A stretch of 64,000 nt of DNA from DATARH01 sp963789255 (GTDB lineage Bacteria; Pseudomonadota; Alphaproteobacteria; ATCC43930; CGMCC-115725): assembly GCA_963789255.1 (NCBI GenBank), contig CAWBJW010000001.1:1283008-1347007 (forward strand), given 5' to 3'. The notes beneath the pieces were generated by a model. The model was not told where the DNA came from. It did not search any database and was given only the letters and a program-made list of their open reading frames with translations. Made by a program: the position numbers and the translations under genes. Positions 36,123-46,316 of the stretch are shown piece by piece (within the stretch, counting starts at the first letter, position 1; each line of letters begins with the position of its first letter).

Positions 36123-36870
36123 TCAGCCGACCATCGTCAGGCCGCCGCTGACGCTCAACACCTGGCCGGTGATGTAGTCCGAGCGCCGGCCCAGAAAGAA
36201 CATCACCGCTTCGGCAATCTCCTCCGGCCGCGCGATGCGGCGGAACGGGATGGCCCGGGTCAGCGCCTCGCGCATGCGCTCGGGCTGATGCTGAAACAGC
36301 GGCGTGTCGGTCGGGCCGGGGCAGACGCAGTTGACGTTGATGCGATAGCGCGCCAGTTCGCGCGCCAGCGATTTGGTGAACGCGATGAGGCCGCCCTTGG
36401 CCGCTGCGTACACGGTTTCGCCGGTGCTGCCGACCCGCCCGGCATCGCTCGATATGTTGACGATCTTGCCCTGCTGCGCCGCGACCATCGGCCCCAGCAA
36501 TGCCCGGGTCAGCCGGATCGCGCCCATCAGGTTGATCTGCGATCAGCTGGTCCCACATTTCCGGCGGGTTTTCGAGAAACGGCTGGATGCGGTCCCAGCC
36601 GGCGCCGTTGACCAGGCCATCGATCCGCGGGGCCCGGCCGTGCACCGCCGCCGCGAAATCGGCGATCGTCGCGGGATCGGTCAAGTCGAGCGGCAGGAAG
36701 TCGAGCGCCAGCCCCTCGCCCACCGCCTGCACGGCGACCGCGCGACCGCCCTCCCGGTCGACATCGCCGACGAACACCCGCGCGCCTTCCCGGGCCAGCA
36801 AGAGGGCGGTCGCCTTGCCGATCCCCGAGGCGCCGCCGGTGACGGCGACAATGCGGTCCTGCATCTCCAT
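36123..36870 (-). CDS. Short-chain dehydrogenase/reductase, frame break near 36540
   Basis: Classical SDR of about 249 residues. It has the nucleotide site VAVTGGASGIGKATALLLAR, DVDREGGRAVA, NGAGWDRIQPF and the catalytic YAAAKGGLIAFTKSLARELA (Tyr-x-x-x-Lys). Substrate-loop and tail motifs are CPGPTDTPLF and YITGQVLSVSGGLTMVG. The frame is broken after MWDQLIA; removing one base gives INLMGAIRLTRALLGPMVAA. It resembles 3-oxoacyl/2-hydroxycyclohexanecarboxyl-CoA dehydrogenases. It is divergent from the tandem P450 genes, so it may share their control region. Confidence 0.87.
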
Positions 36871-37081
36871 CGCGAACGCCTTTCCGCAAATTCCCGCTCC
36901 CACCCTTCGCTCCCCCCGCGAGCCTGCGACGCGCGGGGTGAGGCGCACGGTCGCGATGTTCGGCGTTGCCGCCCGCCGGTGTCAATCGCGTCGCGCCGGA
37001 TTGACAACCGTACATTGTTTGCGCGCCGCGGCGGGTGGGTTAGTGTCGGCGCCGCCGCTGCGAAGAAGACGGGGAGCCTCG

Positions 37082-38494
37082 ATGACCACCGCCGAGGATG
37101 TTGAGCGCGGGCCGCCGCTGGCGATGCCGCCGCGCCCGGCGCGCGCGCTCTCGACGCTTCAGATGATGCGCGTCGGGTTTTCCAATTCGCTCGCGGCCTG
37201 CGACGAGGAGCTGTTCGACGAGCTGTTCATCGAGCGCAGGTTCATCTGGGGCCGCATGTTCGTGGTCAGCGACCCCGAGGGGATCAAGCGGATCCTGCAG
37301 GATAACGTCAACAACTACCCGCGCATCGAGCCGATCCGCCGGATATTCGCGTTCGGCTCAGGCACCGGCATGCTGTGCGCCGAAGGCGAGGTGTGGCGGC
37401 GCCATCGCCGGATGCTCAACCCGACGCTCGACCGGCGCGCGGCTTTGGCCGACGTGTCGGCGCTGGTCGAACTGACCGAGGAGCTGGCGCGGCTTCTGGC
37501 CGAGCTGCCCCCCTGGCGCGAGATCAACATGGGTGAAACCTTCACCCATCTGCTGACGCGGTCAACCGGCCGCGTATTCGCCGGCGCCGACCGCGCGATC
37601 GAGCCGATGGTCCATCGCATGGGGCATTACCCCGGCGAGTACGGGCTGTTCGATTTCCTGACGATGCCGGGCTGGCTGCGCTTCGTCAACCGCTTTCGCA
37701 AGAGCCGGGCGGAGGCGCGGGCGCTCCACCCGCTGCTCGAACGGATGATCGCGGAGCGGCGCAGCGAGGCCTACGCCGGCGGCAAGGATTTGCTGTGGCG
37801 CCTCGCCAATGCCCGCGACCGCGAAACCGGCGAGCGCCTCGGCGTGGCGGAAATCGAAGACGAGGCGCTGACCCTCGGCTCGACCTCCGTCACCTCGCTC
37901 CAGGCATACAGCTGGCTGTGGTACCTGCTCGCCCTGCATCCCTGGGCCGAGAAGCGGGTCGAGGACGAGCTTGCCGAGGTCCTCGGCGACCGATCCCCGA
38001 CCGCCGAGGACCTCGGCAAGCTCGTCTACACGCGCAGGGTCATCGACGAGACGATGCGGCTCTACCCGCCGCTGCCGATCATGTTGCGCACCGCCGCAGC
38101 CGCGGACGTGGTATGCGGCCGCCGCATCCCCCGGAAATCGGTCGTTGCCGTAATGCCCTGGGTCGTCCACCGCCACCGCAAGCTGTGGAGCGATCCGGAC
38201 CGTTTCGACCCGGAGCGCTTCGCTTCCGAACCGGTCGCGGCGCGATCGCGCTACGCCTACCTGCCATTCTCGGTCGGCCCGCATGTCTGCATCGGCGCCC
38301 CGCTGGCACTCATTGAGATCCTGATCACTGTGGCGGTGCTCGCCCGGCGCTTCCGTTTCCGGCTCGTCCCTGGCCAGAGAATCGAGCCGATCGCCTGGAC
38401 CAGCCTGCGCCCGGGCCGCGGCATCAAAATAACGGTCGAGGCGCGCCCGCGCCGCAGCCCGCCGCCGGCCGAGAGCGTCGGGACGGTGCCATAA
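37082..38494 (+). CDS. Cytochrome P450 (first of tandem pair)
   Basis: A 470-residue P450. Heme-binding region FSVGPHVCIGAPLAL holds the axial cysteine (F-x-x-G-x-x-x-C-x-G). The K-helix E-x-x-R is ETMRLYPP, and the PERF motif is FDPERF. In the I-helix the usual A-G-x-(D/E)-T-T is STSVTS (in LTLGSTSVTSLQAYSW): Thr is kept but the acid and the glycine are absent. It is soluble, with no membrane anchor. Redox partners are not encoded nearby. It is closely related to the next P450, so they arose by duplication. The substrate is unknown. Confidence 0.9.
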   Translation: MTTAEDVERGPPLAMPPRPARALSTLQMMRVGFSNSLAACDEELFDELFIERRFIWGRMFVVSDPEGIKRILQDNVNNYPRIEPIRRIFAFGSGTGMLCAEGEVWRRHRRMLNPTLDRRAALADVSALVELTEELARLLAELPPWREINMGETFTHLLTRSTGRVFAGADRAIEPMVHRMGHYPGEYGLFDFLTMPGWLRFVNRFRKSRAEARALHPLLERMIAERRSEAYAGGKDLLWRLANARDRETGERLGVAEIEDEALTLGSTSVTSLQAYSWLWYLLALHPWAEKRVEDELAEVLGDRSPTAEDLGKLVYTRRVIDETMRLYPPLPIMLRTAAAADVVCGRRIPRKSVVAVMPWVVHRHRKLWSDPDRFDPERFASEPVAARSRYAYLPFSVGPHVCIGAPLALIEILITVAVLARRFRFRLVPGQRIEPIAWTSLRPGRGIKITVEARPRRSPPPAESVGTVP

Positions 38495-38496
38495 CC

Positions 38497-39888
38497 TTGC
38501 CGCCGCTCAGCACCGCCGCGCCGGGACCGCGACCGGCGATGCCGCCCCGGCCTGCACGCCGACTATCCACCGTTAAGCTGCTCAGGGTCGCGCTGTCCAA
38601 CACGCTCGCCGCCCTGGACGAGGCGCTGTTTGACGAGCTGATCGTCGAACGCCGGTTCGTCTGGGGCCGTTTTTTCGTGGTGAGCGATCCCTCCGGGGTC
38701 AGGCGGGTGATGCAGGACAATGTCGACAATTACCCGCGCATCAATCCAATCCGGCGGGTTTTCGCATTCGCCTCGGGGACCGGCATGCTGAGCGCCGAGG
38801 GGGAGGTGTGGCGGCGCCATCGCCGCCTGCTCAATCCGATTCTCGACTACCGCGCCGTTCTCGCCGATCTGCCAGTGATGGTCGAGGTGAGCGAGGCGTT
38901 GGCCGAACATCTGGCGCGGCTTCCGCCCGGGCGGGAACTCAATGTCGGCGAGACCTTCGCGCATCTGATCACGGCGGAAACCGGCCGCATCTTCGCCGCC
39001 GACGAGCGCGAAATTGACCCGGTCCTCTATCGCCTCGGGCAATATCCCGGGAAATACAGCCTTCTCGATTTCCTGGCGATACCGGGCTGGCGGCGCTTCA
39101 TCGAGCGCTGGCGCAAGGACCACGCGGCAGTGACCCGCTTTTGCCCACTGCTCGATCGGCTGATGGCCGCACGGCGCGGCGCCGGTTACAGCGGACCCAA
39201 GGATCTCCTGTGGCGGATGGCCAACGCCCGCGACCGCAACACCGGAGAGTGTCTCAGCGAGATGGAGCTGCGCGACGAAGTCCTCACTCTCGGCGCCACC
39301 GCGGCGACCCCGCTGCGGGTCTTCGCGTGGCTCTGGTATCTGCTCGCGATGCACCCCGCTGCCGAGGCGCGGCTCCATGACGAACTCGACCGGGTGCTCG
39401 GCGGGCGGGCGCCGACCACAGAGGATCTTCCGAAGCTCGTCTACCTGCGCCAGATCGTCAACGAGACGCTGCGCTTGTACCCGCCCGCGCCGACGATGCT
39501 GCGCGCCGCCGCAAAAGACGATGTTGTCTGCGGCCGGCATATCCCGCGACGATCGATCGTCGGCGTCCTGCCCTGGGTCGTGCATCGCCACCGCAAGCTG
39601 TGGCGCGACCCGGATTGCTTCGATCCCGAGCGCTTCACCCCCCTGGAGGTCGCATCGCGCTCGCGTTACGCCTATCTGCCCTTCGCTATCGGCCCGCATG
39701 TCTGCATCGGCGCGTCGCTCGCCATGCTGGAGATTCTCGTCGCGATGGCGGTGATTGCGCAGCGCTTGCGGTTTCGTCTCGTGCCCGGGCAGCGAATCGA
39801 ACCGATCGCCTGGACCAATTTGCATCCGCGAAACGGGATCAGGATGACGATCGAGCAGCGCGGCGCCGCCGTACGGGCCGAGCCGTGA
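38497..39888 (+). CDS. Cytochrome P450 (second of tandem pair)
   Basis: A 463-residue paralog of the preceding P450, starting two bases after its stop (TTG 38497, or ATG 38539 at MPPRPARRLST). Motifs are FAIGPHVCIGASLAM (heme Cys), ETLRLYPP and FDPERF. The I-helix window is ATAATP (in LTLGATAATPLRVFAW), again without the acidic residue before Thr. Both proteins share VWRRHRR and NPIRRVFAF-type motifs. The pair is a two-gene operon, and different substrates or a heteromer are possible. Confidence 0.9.
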   Translation: MPPLSTAAPGPRPAMPPRPARRLSTVKLLRVALSNTLAALDEALFDELIVERRFVWGRFFVVSDPSGVRRVMQDNVDNYPRINPIRRVFAFASGTGMLSAEGEVWRRHRRLLNPILDYRAVLADLPVMVEVSEALAEHLARLPPGRELNVGETFAHLITAETGRIFAADEREIDPVLYRLGQYPGKYSLLDFLAIPGWRRFIERWRKDHAAVTRFCPLLDRLMAARRGAGYSGPKDLLWRMANARDRNTGECLSEMELRDEVLTLGATAATPLRVFAWLWYLLAMHPAAEARLHDELDRVLGGRAPTTEDLPKLVYLRQIVNETLRLYPPAPTMLRAAAKDDVVCGRHIPRRSIVGVLPWVVHRHRKLWRDPDCFDPERFTPLEVASRSRYAYLPFAIGPHVCIGASLAMLEILVAMAVIAQRLRFRLVPGQRIEPIAWTNLHPRNGIRMTIEQRGAAVRAEP

Positions 39889-40084
39889 GAACGCAAGCCG
39901 GGCCGAGCGGATGCCGCGCGCGACCACCGGGCACTGCTCCAAAGCGCGGATATCGGCGCGCGGGCTCCGATCGTCAGCAGGGCAAGCCTCGGCCCGCCCC
40001 GACGCTCCGGGTAAAGCGGCACAAACTGGCTCATCGCGCGATCGGAACCCTGGGCGCTAGCGCCGGGCGGGGCAAGCGCCGAGA

Positions 40085-41674
40085 TCAAGAGGCTCGGCCG
40101 AGGTGGCGCCGAGCGCAATCCCGCCGCTTGTCGGGGCGAGGACGGCGTTGAACGACCAGCCGGCCGAGCTGGTGCGCCGGCAGATCGCACCGTTGCGGCC
40201 CCCCACCATTGGGCCAGAGGACATTCGGCCAGATCGCGTAATCGCTGGAGGCTTCCTCGAAGCCGAAATGGCGAAAGGCATCGGACAGGCTCGGCAAGTG
40301 ATCGCCGTAGAAGGCGAGGAGCGCCGGTGAGCGGCGCTGCCCGAGCCCGTCCATCAGCACCCGCAGCATCTCGTCGGAGCGGCACAGACCGTCGAGATAG
40401 CGCAGGAGCCCCGCTCCCTCCGGCACTCCCGCCGGATCGAAGAGGCGCGCCACGGCCGGATCGATTGGCGGTCCTTTCGCCAGCCACGGGCCGTGATTGC
40501 CCATGGTGATCGCGAAGATAAAGGTCCGCGGGCCTTCCCGGTCGAGGACCTGCAGGATGTGGCCGGCAAATTCGGGATCCGGGCAATAGGGCGGCGCCCG
40601 CGAGCCGCCGAGCGTTTCGCGGCCGAGAAAGCGCTCGAAGCCGAGCGCCGGCATCGCCAGATCGCGCCGGAAAAACCGGCGATCGAAGGGGTGCAGGCAG
40701 ATCGTGCGGTACCCGGCCCGGCGCAGCCGCCAGACCTGCAATTCGAGCGGCACCCGCGCCAGGGCGTAATAAGGATTGAACCGGTCGTAACCGAGTTCGC
40801 TCTCGGGGACCCCGGTCAGCACGGCAAATTCGGCGCGCATCGTGTTGGCGCCCCAGGCCGGCACGTCGAACCGGCCGAACTGGGCCGCCGACGCGCAACA
40901 GGCCGCGAAGCCGGAGAGCAGCTCGCGCGGAATGAGCGGCGACAGGCGGCGCGCGTCGAAGAACAATTCGCACTGCACGATGATGATCGGACGCCCGGAC
41001 CCGGTGTCGAACTCGCCACGCTCGCGGACCAGCGCCGGGGCCGCCAATGCCAGCTGGCGCGCCTGGCGCTCGGCCCGGGCAATGACCGTATGGACGATCA
41101 GCATGCCGAATGGCCCGAGCGCGGCGGCGTCGGCGAACGGTTCGCCGCTCGGCGCGAGGCGGCGCAGCGCGCCGGCCGCCGCCCCGAGCAACGGCTGGCG
41201 CGCGACCAGCCAGATGCAAGCGGCGATCAGCGCCACCGCGGCCAGCGCGGCCAACGGCCGCGGGGTCCACAGCGCCGGCTCGACGACGAGCAGCGCGAGC
41301 GCCGCCGCGATCGCCGCCGCCGCACCGCCGAGCACGAGCCCCGGTCCGGCAAACGGCAGATAGAGATGCGGATGGGTGAAAACCTGCGGCAGCTCCACGC
41401 TTTCCGAGAACACGACCGGCTCGCGCAGCGTCTCGCGCATCGTGTAATCGGTGAGGGCGAAAGCGGCGCCGAGCGCCAGCATGACCACCCCGCCGAACAA
41501 CGGCCGCCCCGAGGCAAGGCTCAATAATCCGGCGCCCAGCGCCATCGGCGTCATATCGAGCAGCATTGCTGGCAGCGCCGGGTGGCGCGAGCGCGCGACA
41601 TACCGCGGCATCAGCCACGCCGCGAGGGCGAGGAGTGCGCCGGCGGCAAGGTGCAGCAACGCGACAGCTCCCAT
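40085..41674 (-). CDS. LTA-synthase/sulfatase-like membrane enzyme
   Basis: A 529-residue alkaline-phosphatase-superfamily protein. About four to five membrane helices (GAVALLHLAAGALLALAAWL onwards) precede a sulfatase-like domain: IIIVQCELFFDARRL, WGANTMRAEFAVLTGVPESE (Thr nucleophile region), FAITMGNHGPW and LLAFYGDHLPSLSDAFRHFG. Such enzymes transfer phosphoglycerol or phosphoethanolamine to envelope glycans. The last 25 residues are arginine-rich. Dropping one base near 40162 gives LGWSFNAVLAPTSGGIALG and an end at 40057, probably the true C-terminus. Start ATG 41674 is 4 bases after the SDR stop, in an operon with kpsC. From 39889 to 40056 I see no other gene. Confidence 0.82.
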   Translation of the reverse strand: MGAVALLHLAAGALLALAAWLMPRYVARSRHPALPAMLLDMTPMALGAGLLSLASGRPLFGGVVMLALGAAFALTDYTMRETLREPVVFSESVELPQVFTHPHLYLPFAGPGLVLGGAAAAIAAALALLVVEPALWTPRPLAALAAVALIAACIWLVARQPLLGAAAGALRRLAPSGEPFADAAALGPFGMLIVHTVIARAERQARQLALAAPALVRERGEFDTGSGRPIIIVQCELFFDARRLSPLIPRELLSGFAACCASAAQFGRFDVPAWGANTMRAEFAVLTGVPESELGYDRFNPYYALARVPLELQVWRLRRAGYRTICLHPFDRRFFRRDLAMPALGFERFLGRETLGGSRAPPYCPDPEFAGHILQVLDREGPRTFIFAITMGNHGPWLAKGPPIDPAVARLFDPAGVPEGAGLLRYLDGLCRSDEMLRVLMDGLGQRRSPALLAFYGDHLPSLSDAFRHFGFEEASSDYAIWPNVLWPNGGGPQRCDLPAHQLGRLVVQRRPRPDKRRDCARRHLGRAS

Positions 41675-41678
41675 CGCG

Positions 41679-42458
41679 TCAGGCGGAGCGGATATGGAAG
41701 CGGAAACCGCGCATAATCCGATCCCCGATCGCCGCCGGGGCGAGATCGCAAAAGCGCATGCCGAGGACCAGCGGCCAGGGGAAATCGACGCGCGGCCGGC
41801 CGCGGTCGATGCCGCGCTTGATATGCCGGGCGGCACGCTCGCCGCTGGCGAGAAACGGGGTCGGGCCGTCCCAGCGATCGGTCATCGGCGAGGCAAAAAA
41901 ACCTGGACAGACCACCGTTACCCCGACGCCATAGGGCTGCAGATTGGGGCGCAGCGCTTCGCCATAGGCGCGCAAGCCCGCCTTGCTGGCGCAATAGCCC
42001 GGGCTGTAGGGCATGCCGCGATAGGCGGCGACCGAGGCGATCGCGACGATCCGCCCGCGCCCGCGCGCGCAGAGCCGCGGCACCAAGGGGGCGATCGTGT
42101 GGATCGCACCGATGAGGTTGGTCCCGATCTGGCGCAGCGTCACCGCAGCCGGCTCGCCCGGGCTGTCTTGGTCCGGCCCGGCCGAGATGCCCGCATTGGC
42201 GATCAGCAATTCCACCGGATGGGCATCGTCGAACGCCTCGAGCCACGCCGCGAGCGCGACGCCGTCGGCGACGTCGATTGCGGCGCTGTCGACATCAGCC
42301 CCGGAGGCCCGGCAAGCCGCTGCCGTCGCGGCGAGGCGCTCAGGGTTGCGGCCGATCAGCCCGAGCGCGGTCTGCGGTCCGGCATAGGAAGCAGCAAGCG
42401 CCGCACCGAGCCCGCTCGACGCGCCGGTGATCGCCACGACCCGATACGGTGCCCGCAT
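41679..42458 (-). CDS. Short-chain dehydrogenase/reductase
   Basis: A 259-residue SDR: VVAITGASSGLGAALAASYA, NAGISAG, IVAIASVAAYRGMPYSPGYC, and catalytic Tyr/Lys in YCASKAGLRAYGEAL. The ending resembles SDRs of envelope clusters (PGFFASPMTDRWDGPTPF, RAARHIKRGIDRGRPRVDFP). The ATG overlaps the kpsC stop (ATGA), so it belongs to the capsule operon. It may reduce a sugar or lipid intermediate. Confidence 0.88.
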   Translation of the reverse strand: MRAPYRVVAITGASSGLGAALAASYAGPQTALGLIGRNPERLAATAAACRASGADVDSAAIDVADGVALAAWLEAFDDAHPVELLIANAGISAGPDQDSPGEPAAVTLRQIGTNLIGAIHTIAPLVPRLCARGRGRIVAIASVAAYRGMPYSPGYCASKAGLRAYGEALRPNLQPYGVGVTVVCPGFFASPMTDRWDGPTPFLASGERAARHIKRGIDRGRPRVDFPWPLVLGMRFCDLAPAAIGDRIMRGFRFHIRSA

Positions 42459-44618
42459 CAGTCGCGCAGCCGTTCTTTCAGCCCGCGCACCGCGGCCGAG
42501 CCGGGGGTGGACAGCATCGCGCGCAACTCGCCGAGCCGCCGCACCACGAAGCCTTGCAACCGGCGTGCCTGCACCAGCGGCCCGGGCCGCCACAATTCCG
42601 GGTGGTCGAGGCGTTCGATGACCACCTCGGGGCCGCACGGCAGGCGGGTGAGCGGATCGAGATAGCGCGGATAGAGGATGAGGACGCCGGCCACCAGCTC
42701 ATCGAGCGTCAGCCGGCGGCCGCGATCCTGCGGCAGAAGGTCGATGGTCAGCCCCCAGCCGGCATAAAACGGCCTTCCGTATACGACGACGCGCCGCCCG
42801 CGCAACAGGGCCTCGAAACCGGCGAGCGAGGTCATCGTATGCAGCTCGTCGACGAGGGCGAGCAGCGCCGCCGTAGACGCGTCGCGCACGACCGCATCGG
42901 CGAAATGGCGCGCCTCAACCTCGGGAACCATGCCTTTGCGGTGCCCGGCAGCGACATCGGGGTGTGGCTTGTAGAGGATGAACGCATCCGGGTTGGCCGA
43001 GCGTACCTCCGCCAGGAGGTCGAGGTTGGTGCGGACCCGACCGGCGCCGTGCCGGATCGACAAATCATCCTCGACCTGACCCGGCACCAGGATCCGCTGC
43101 ACGCCGGACGGCACCTCGATGCCCGCCGCGATGCCGGGGCTGCGCCCCGCGAGATTGTATTTGGTGATGCCGCGCGCCACGAGCTGCGCGGCGAGCCGCG
43201 CTGCCCGCGCGACCAGCGCCGGCGCGAACTCCGCCTCGCAGAGCAGGATTTCGAGGTCGCTGCGCACAAGCGGGTCGAAATACATCCCTCGAAAGTCGAG
43301 GACGAGCGAGGCCGGCGGCAGGAAATCGGAGCCGAGACCAACCGACCGGATGAACCCGTCCTCGACCCGGATCAGCGGAACGCCCAGCCGCGCCGCCGCT
43401 TGGGCGAGGCCATCGGGCAGGCGCGAGGCCCAGCCGGCGATGGCGCGCGGCGGCTCCTGCGGGTCGCGCCGGGCGGCGGCAAGGGCGCCCGAGACGGTGC
43501 GGCGGAACACCGGGACGCCGGCAGACGAGCGCAGGAACTCGGCGATGCGGCGGCGCTTCCAGAACGACATCCCGACGCAGACCGCGATGCGGCGATTGGC
43601 CTCGTCCGTCCGGCGCCAATCGGCGAGGATCTCCAGCGCTCCCTCGAAGCTGGTCGAACGTGTTGCGGAACGGGTCGAGATAGCGCGTCGCGACGAGGCA
43701 GCTGCCGGCAAAAATCTCGTCGATGGTCCGCCGGAACGGCCGCGCCGGCACCGCGGGAGCGTCTTCGGTCACGCCCCAACCGGTATAGAACGCACTGCCG
43801 AACGCCGCTACCGGAACCCCGGCGACGAGGGCGAGAAAGCCGATCTCGCCGCCAGCGCTGTAGACCCGCGCCGCGCGGTCGAGCATCCGCCACGGATCGA
43901 ATGCCCGGAAGATGACCCTGGTGCCGCGCGCCGCCGCGGCGGCGAGACGCGGTCGCAGCCCGGGCCCGATCACGCCGGGCGCTATAATCACGACCCGGCC
44001 CGCCGGGTTCTCGGCCAGCGCCCTATCGAGCATCGCGGCGAGAACGGCATCGCCCGGCGCCGGATCGCTATCAGCAACCGCCGGCTCGGCGAGCAGGACG
44101 ACGGCGCAACCCTGACCCGCGGACAGCTCGCCTCGGCCGCCGCCCTGCCACCAGGCGCCGCCGACGCGCGCGACCGCGAGTGCCCGGCGCGCCGCCGATG
44201 CGCGCGCCAGCAGCGCCGGGTTCTCCCAGGCGCGATCGGCGAGGACCCGGCCGGGCGTGGCGACATCGGCAGGCGAGCCCGGCCCCGAGATCTCCCATGC
44301 CAGCGCGCTGAGGCAGGGTGGCGCGGCGCGCCCGCGCGGCGGCGCGCGCAGCAGCCCTTCCGCCAGCAAGACAAACGGCATGCCGGCTTCTGACGCCTGC
44401 GCGCGCAATCGGGCTACCTCGGGGCTGCCGGCCCAGGCGAAGGCGGCGCTCCCGGCAGCCCCGGGCTGGCGCCGATCGCTCGCGAGTTCCCGGAACAGGG
44501 CCGCTATTGCACGATCGCCAGCCGGCCCACCGTGCAGCCCGCGCCGCGGCGCAACCGCCCCGGCGAGCGGTCCCGCCCGAGGGCGGAACATGTTTGTGAT
44601 TTCACTGAAGCTGCGCAT
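42458..44618 (-). CDS. kpsC: Capsule polysaccharide glycosyltransferase KpsC, frame break near 43650
   Basis: KpsC/LpsZ-type protein of about 719 residues with two tandem Kdo-transferase-like domains, which build the poly-Kdo linker of group 2 capsules. The first half ends in FGSAFYTGWGVTEDAPAVPA and CLVATRYLDPFRNT. The second has VEDGFIRSVGLGSDFLPPAS, FILYKPHPDVAAGHRKG, VDELHTMTSLAGFEALLRGR and YGRPFYAGWGLTID, and ends YPRYLDPLTRLPCGPEV. The halves repeat the (Y/F)xGWG motif. A single frame shift joins NTFDQ to FEGALEILADWRRTDEANRR. ATG 44618 (MRSFSEI) is preferred; ATG 44771 would cross the divergent gene start. It is the first gene of the kpsC-SDR-LTA-like operon. Confidence 0.88.
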
Positions 44619-44769
44619 GCGCAGGGCGTATCGCCGGCTCGCATAAGGTCCGGGGCGCGGGACGCCGCCAATCTCGGCAATCGCACCGGGGCTGTCCACG
44701 AAAATCGCCGGGCGGCCACCGCGCGCTTCGTGCTTGACAGGCGGTCGGCGGCGCGACAAGGGACGCGCC

Positions 44770-46070
44770 ATGATCGATCAGGCTGTCATCCTGTGCGGCG
44801 GGCGCGGCACCCGCCTCGGCGCGCTGACCGCCGACATGCCGAAACCGCTGCTGCCGGTTGACGGGGCGCCGTTCCTCGACCTCTTGCTGTTCGAGCTCGG
44901 CCGCCACGGCATTCGGCATGTTCTGCTGCTCGCCGGGTTTGCCGCCGCGCGGATCGCCGACTACGCGGCGGCGACCCCGCTCGCGGCGCGCTTCGGCCTC
45001 GATATCGCGGTCGCGGTCGAGCCCGAGCCGGCCGGCACCGGCGGCGCGCTGTGGCACGCCCGCGGCCGGCTCAACGAGGCGTTTGTGCTGCTCAACGGAG
45101 ATTCCTGGTTCGACATCAATCTGCGCGACCTCGTTGTGCGGCTGGCGCAGGAGCCTTTGGCGCTCGCCGCCCTCGCCTTGCGGGAGCTCCCCGACGCGGC
45201 GCGCTATGGCGCGGTGACCCTCACCGGCGACCGGATTGCCGCATTTGCCGAGCGGCCCGCCGGCGGCGGAGCGGGGCTGGTCAGCGGCGGGGTCTACGCG
45301 CTGCGCCGCACCATCGTCAACGGGCTGGGACCCCTTGCCTCGCTGGAGGCTGATGTGTTTCCCCGCCTCGCCGGCGCCGGCCATCTGCGCGGCTTTGTCT
45401 TCGATCGCTATTTCGTCGATATCGGCGTGCCCGAGGATCTCGCCGGCGCCCGGCTGGAGGTCCCGCGCCGACGGCGCCGGCCCGCGGCATTTCTCGATCG
45501 CGACGGGGTGCTCAACCACGACGACGGCTATGTCGGGTCGGTCGCGCGGTTTCGCTGGATCGAGGGGGCGCGCGCGGCGATCAAGGCGCTCAACGATGCC
45601 GGAGTGTTCGTCTTCCTCGCGACCAACCAGGCCGGCGTCGCGCGCGGGCTTTACGACGAAGGGGCAATTCATCGCCTGCACGCCCACCTCGCCGACGAGC
45701 TTGCCGCGGTGGGCGCTCATATCGACGACATGCGCTATTGCCCGTTTCACCCGGAAGGGATCGTCGCCGCGTATCGCCGGGCCAGCGATTGGCGCAAGCC
45801 CGCGCCCGGCATGATCCTCGACCTCTTGCGCTCTTGGCCGGTGGACCGGTCGGCGAGCTTTCTGATCGGCGACAAGGACAGCGATGTGGCCGCCGCCGCC
45901 GCCGCCGGGATCCCGGGTCACCTCTTCCCGGGCGGGGATCTCGCCGCCTTCACCGCCCGGCTGCTGCAAGCTCGCACCCAGCTTCCCGACAACGCCCTTC
46001 CGCCTGCCTCGGCCGGCGCCGCTATCGACATGCCTGCGGGGCTTTGTTATAGACCGCGCGGGCCGCGGTC

Positions 46071-46080
<10 letters not shown>
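44770..46080 (+). CDS. Nucleotidyltransferase-GmhB phosphatase fusion
   Basis: A 436-residue two-domain enzyme. Residues 1-225 are a sugar-1-phosphate nucleotidyltransferase (AVILCGGRGTRLGALTADMP, KPLLPVDG, LLNGDSWFDI, FVDIGVPEDLAGA). Residues 235-400 are a HAD phosphatase of the GmhB type (AAFLDRDGVLNHDDGYVG, FLATNQAGVARGLY, CPFHPEG, RKPAPGMI, IGDKDSDVAAAAAAGIPG). Together they fit removal of the 7-phosphate and activation of D-glycero-heptose-1-phosphate to an NDP-heptose for capsule or LPS. It is divergent from kpsC. The reading frame ends inside the tRNA-Lys gene: its TAG is at tRNA bases 8-10. The last 30 residues are not conserved-looking. Confidence 0.88.
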
Positions 46081-46146
<66 letters not shown>

Positions 46147-46200
46147 AAATTCAAGGGCTTACGGGTGATCGCTTAAGGCGGACGGGAATGTGTCCGCGCC

Positions 46201-46314
46201 ATGTCCGAAAGAAACGATGAGCGAATCATGCCCGATGATGGCGACAAGATCGCTGCGGCGATCCTCATTCACGGCCGCGGGCGGATCGGAGAAGCTGTGG
46301 ACGGGGCGGGCTGA
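46201..46314 (+). CDS. Small ORF ahead of hsdR
   Basis: A 37-residue frame (MSERNDERIMPDDGDKIAAA, ILIHGRGRIGEAVDGAG) ending two bases before the hsdR GTG. Its tail overlaps the likely ribosome site of hsdR, which would fit a coupled leader peptide. No family or good ribosome site is seen, so it could be spurious. Confidence 0.3.
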   Translation: MSERNDERIMPDDGDKIAAAILIHGRGRIGEAVDGAG

Positions 46315-46316
46315 GG

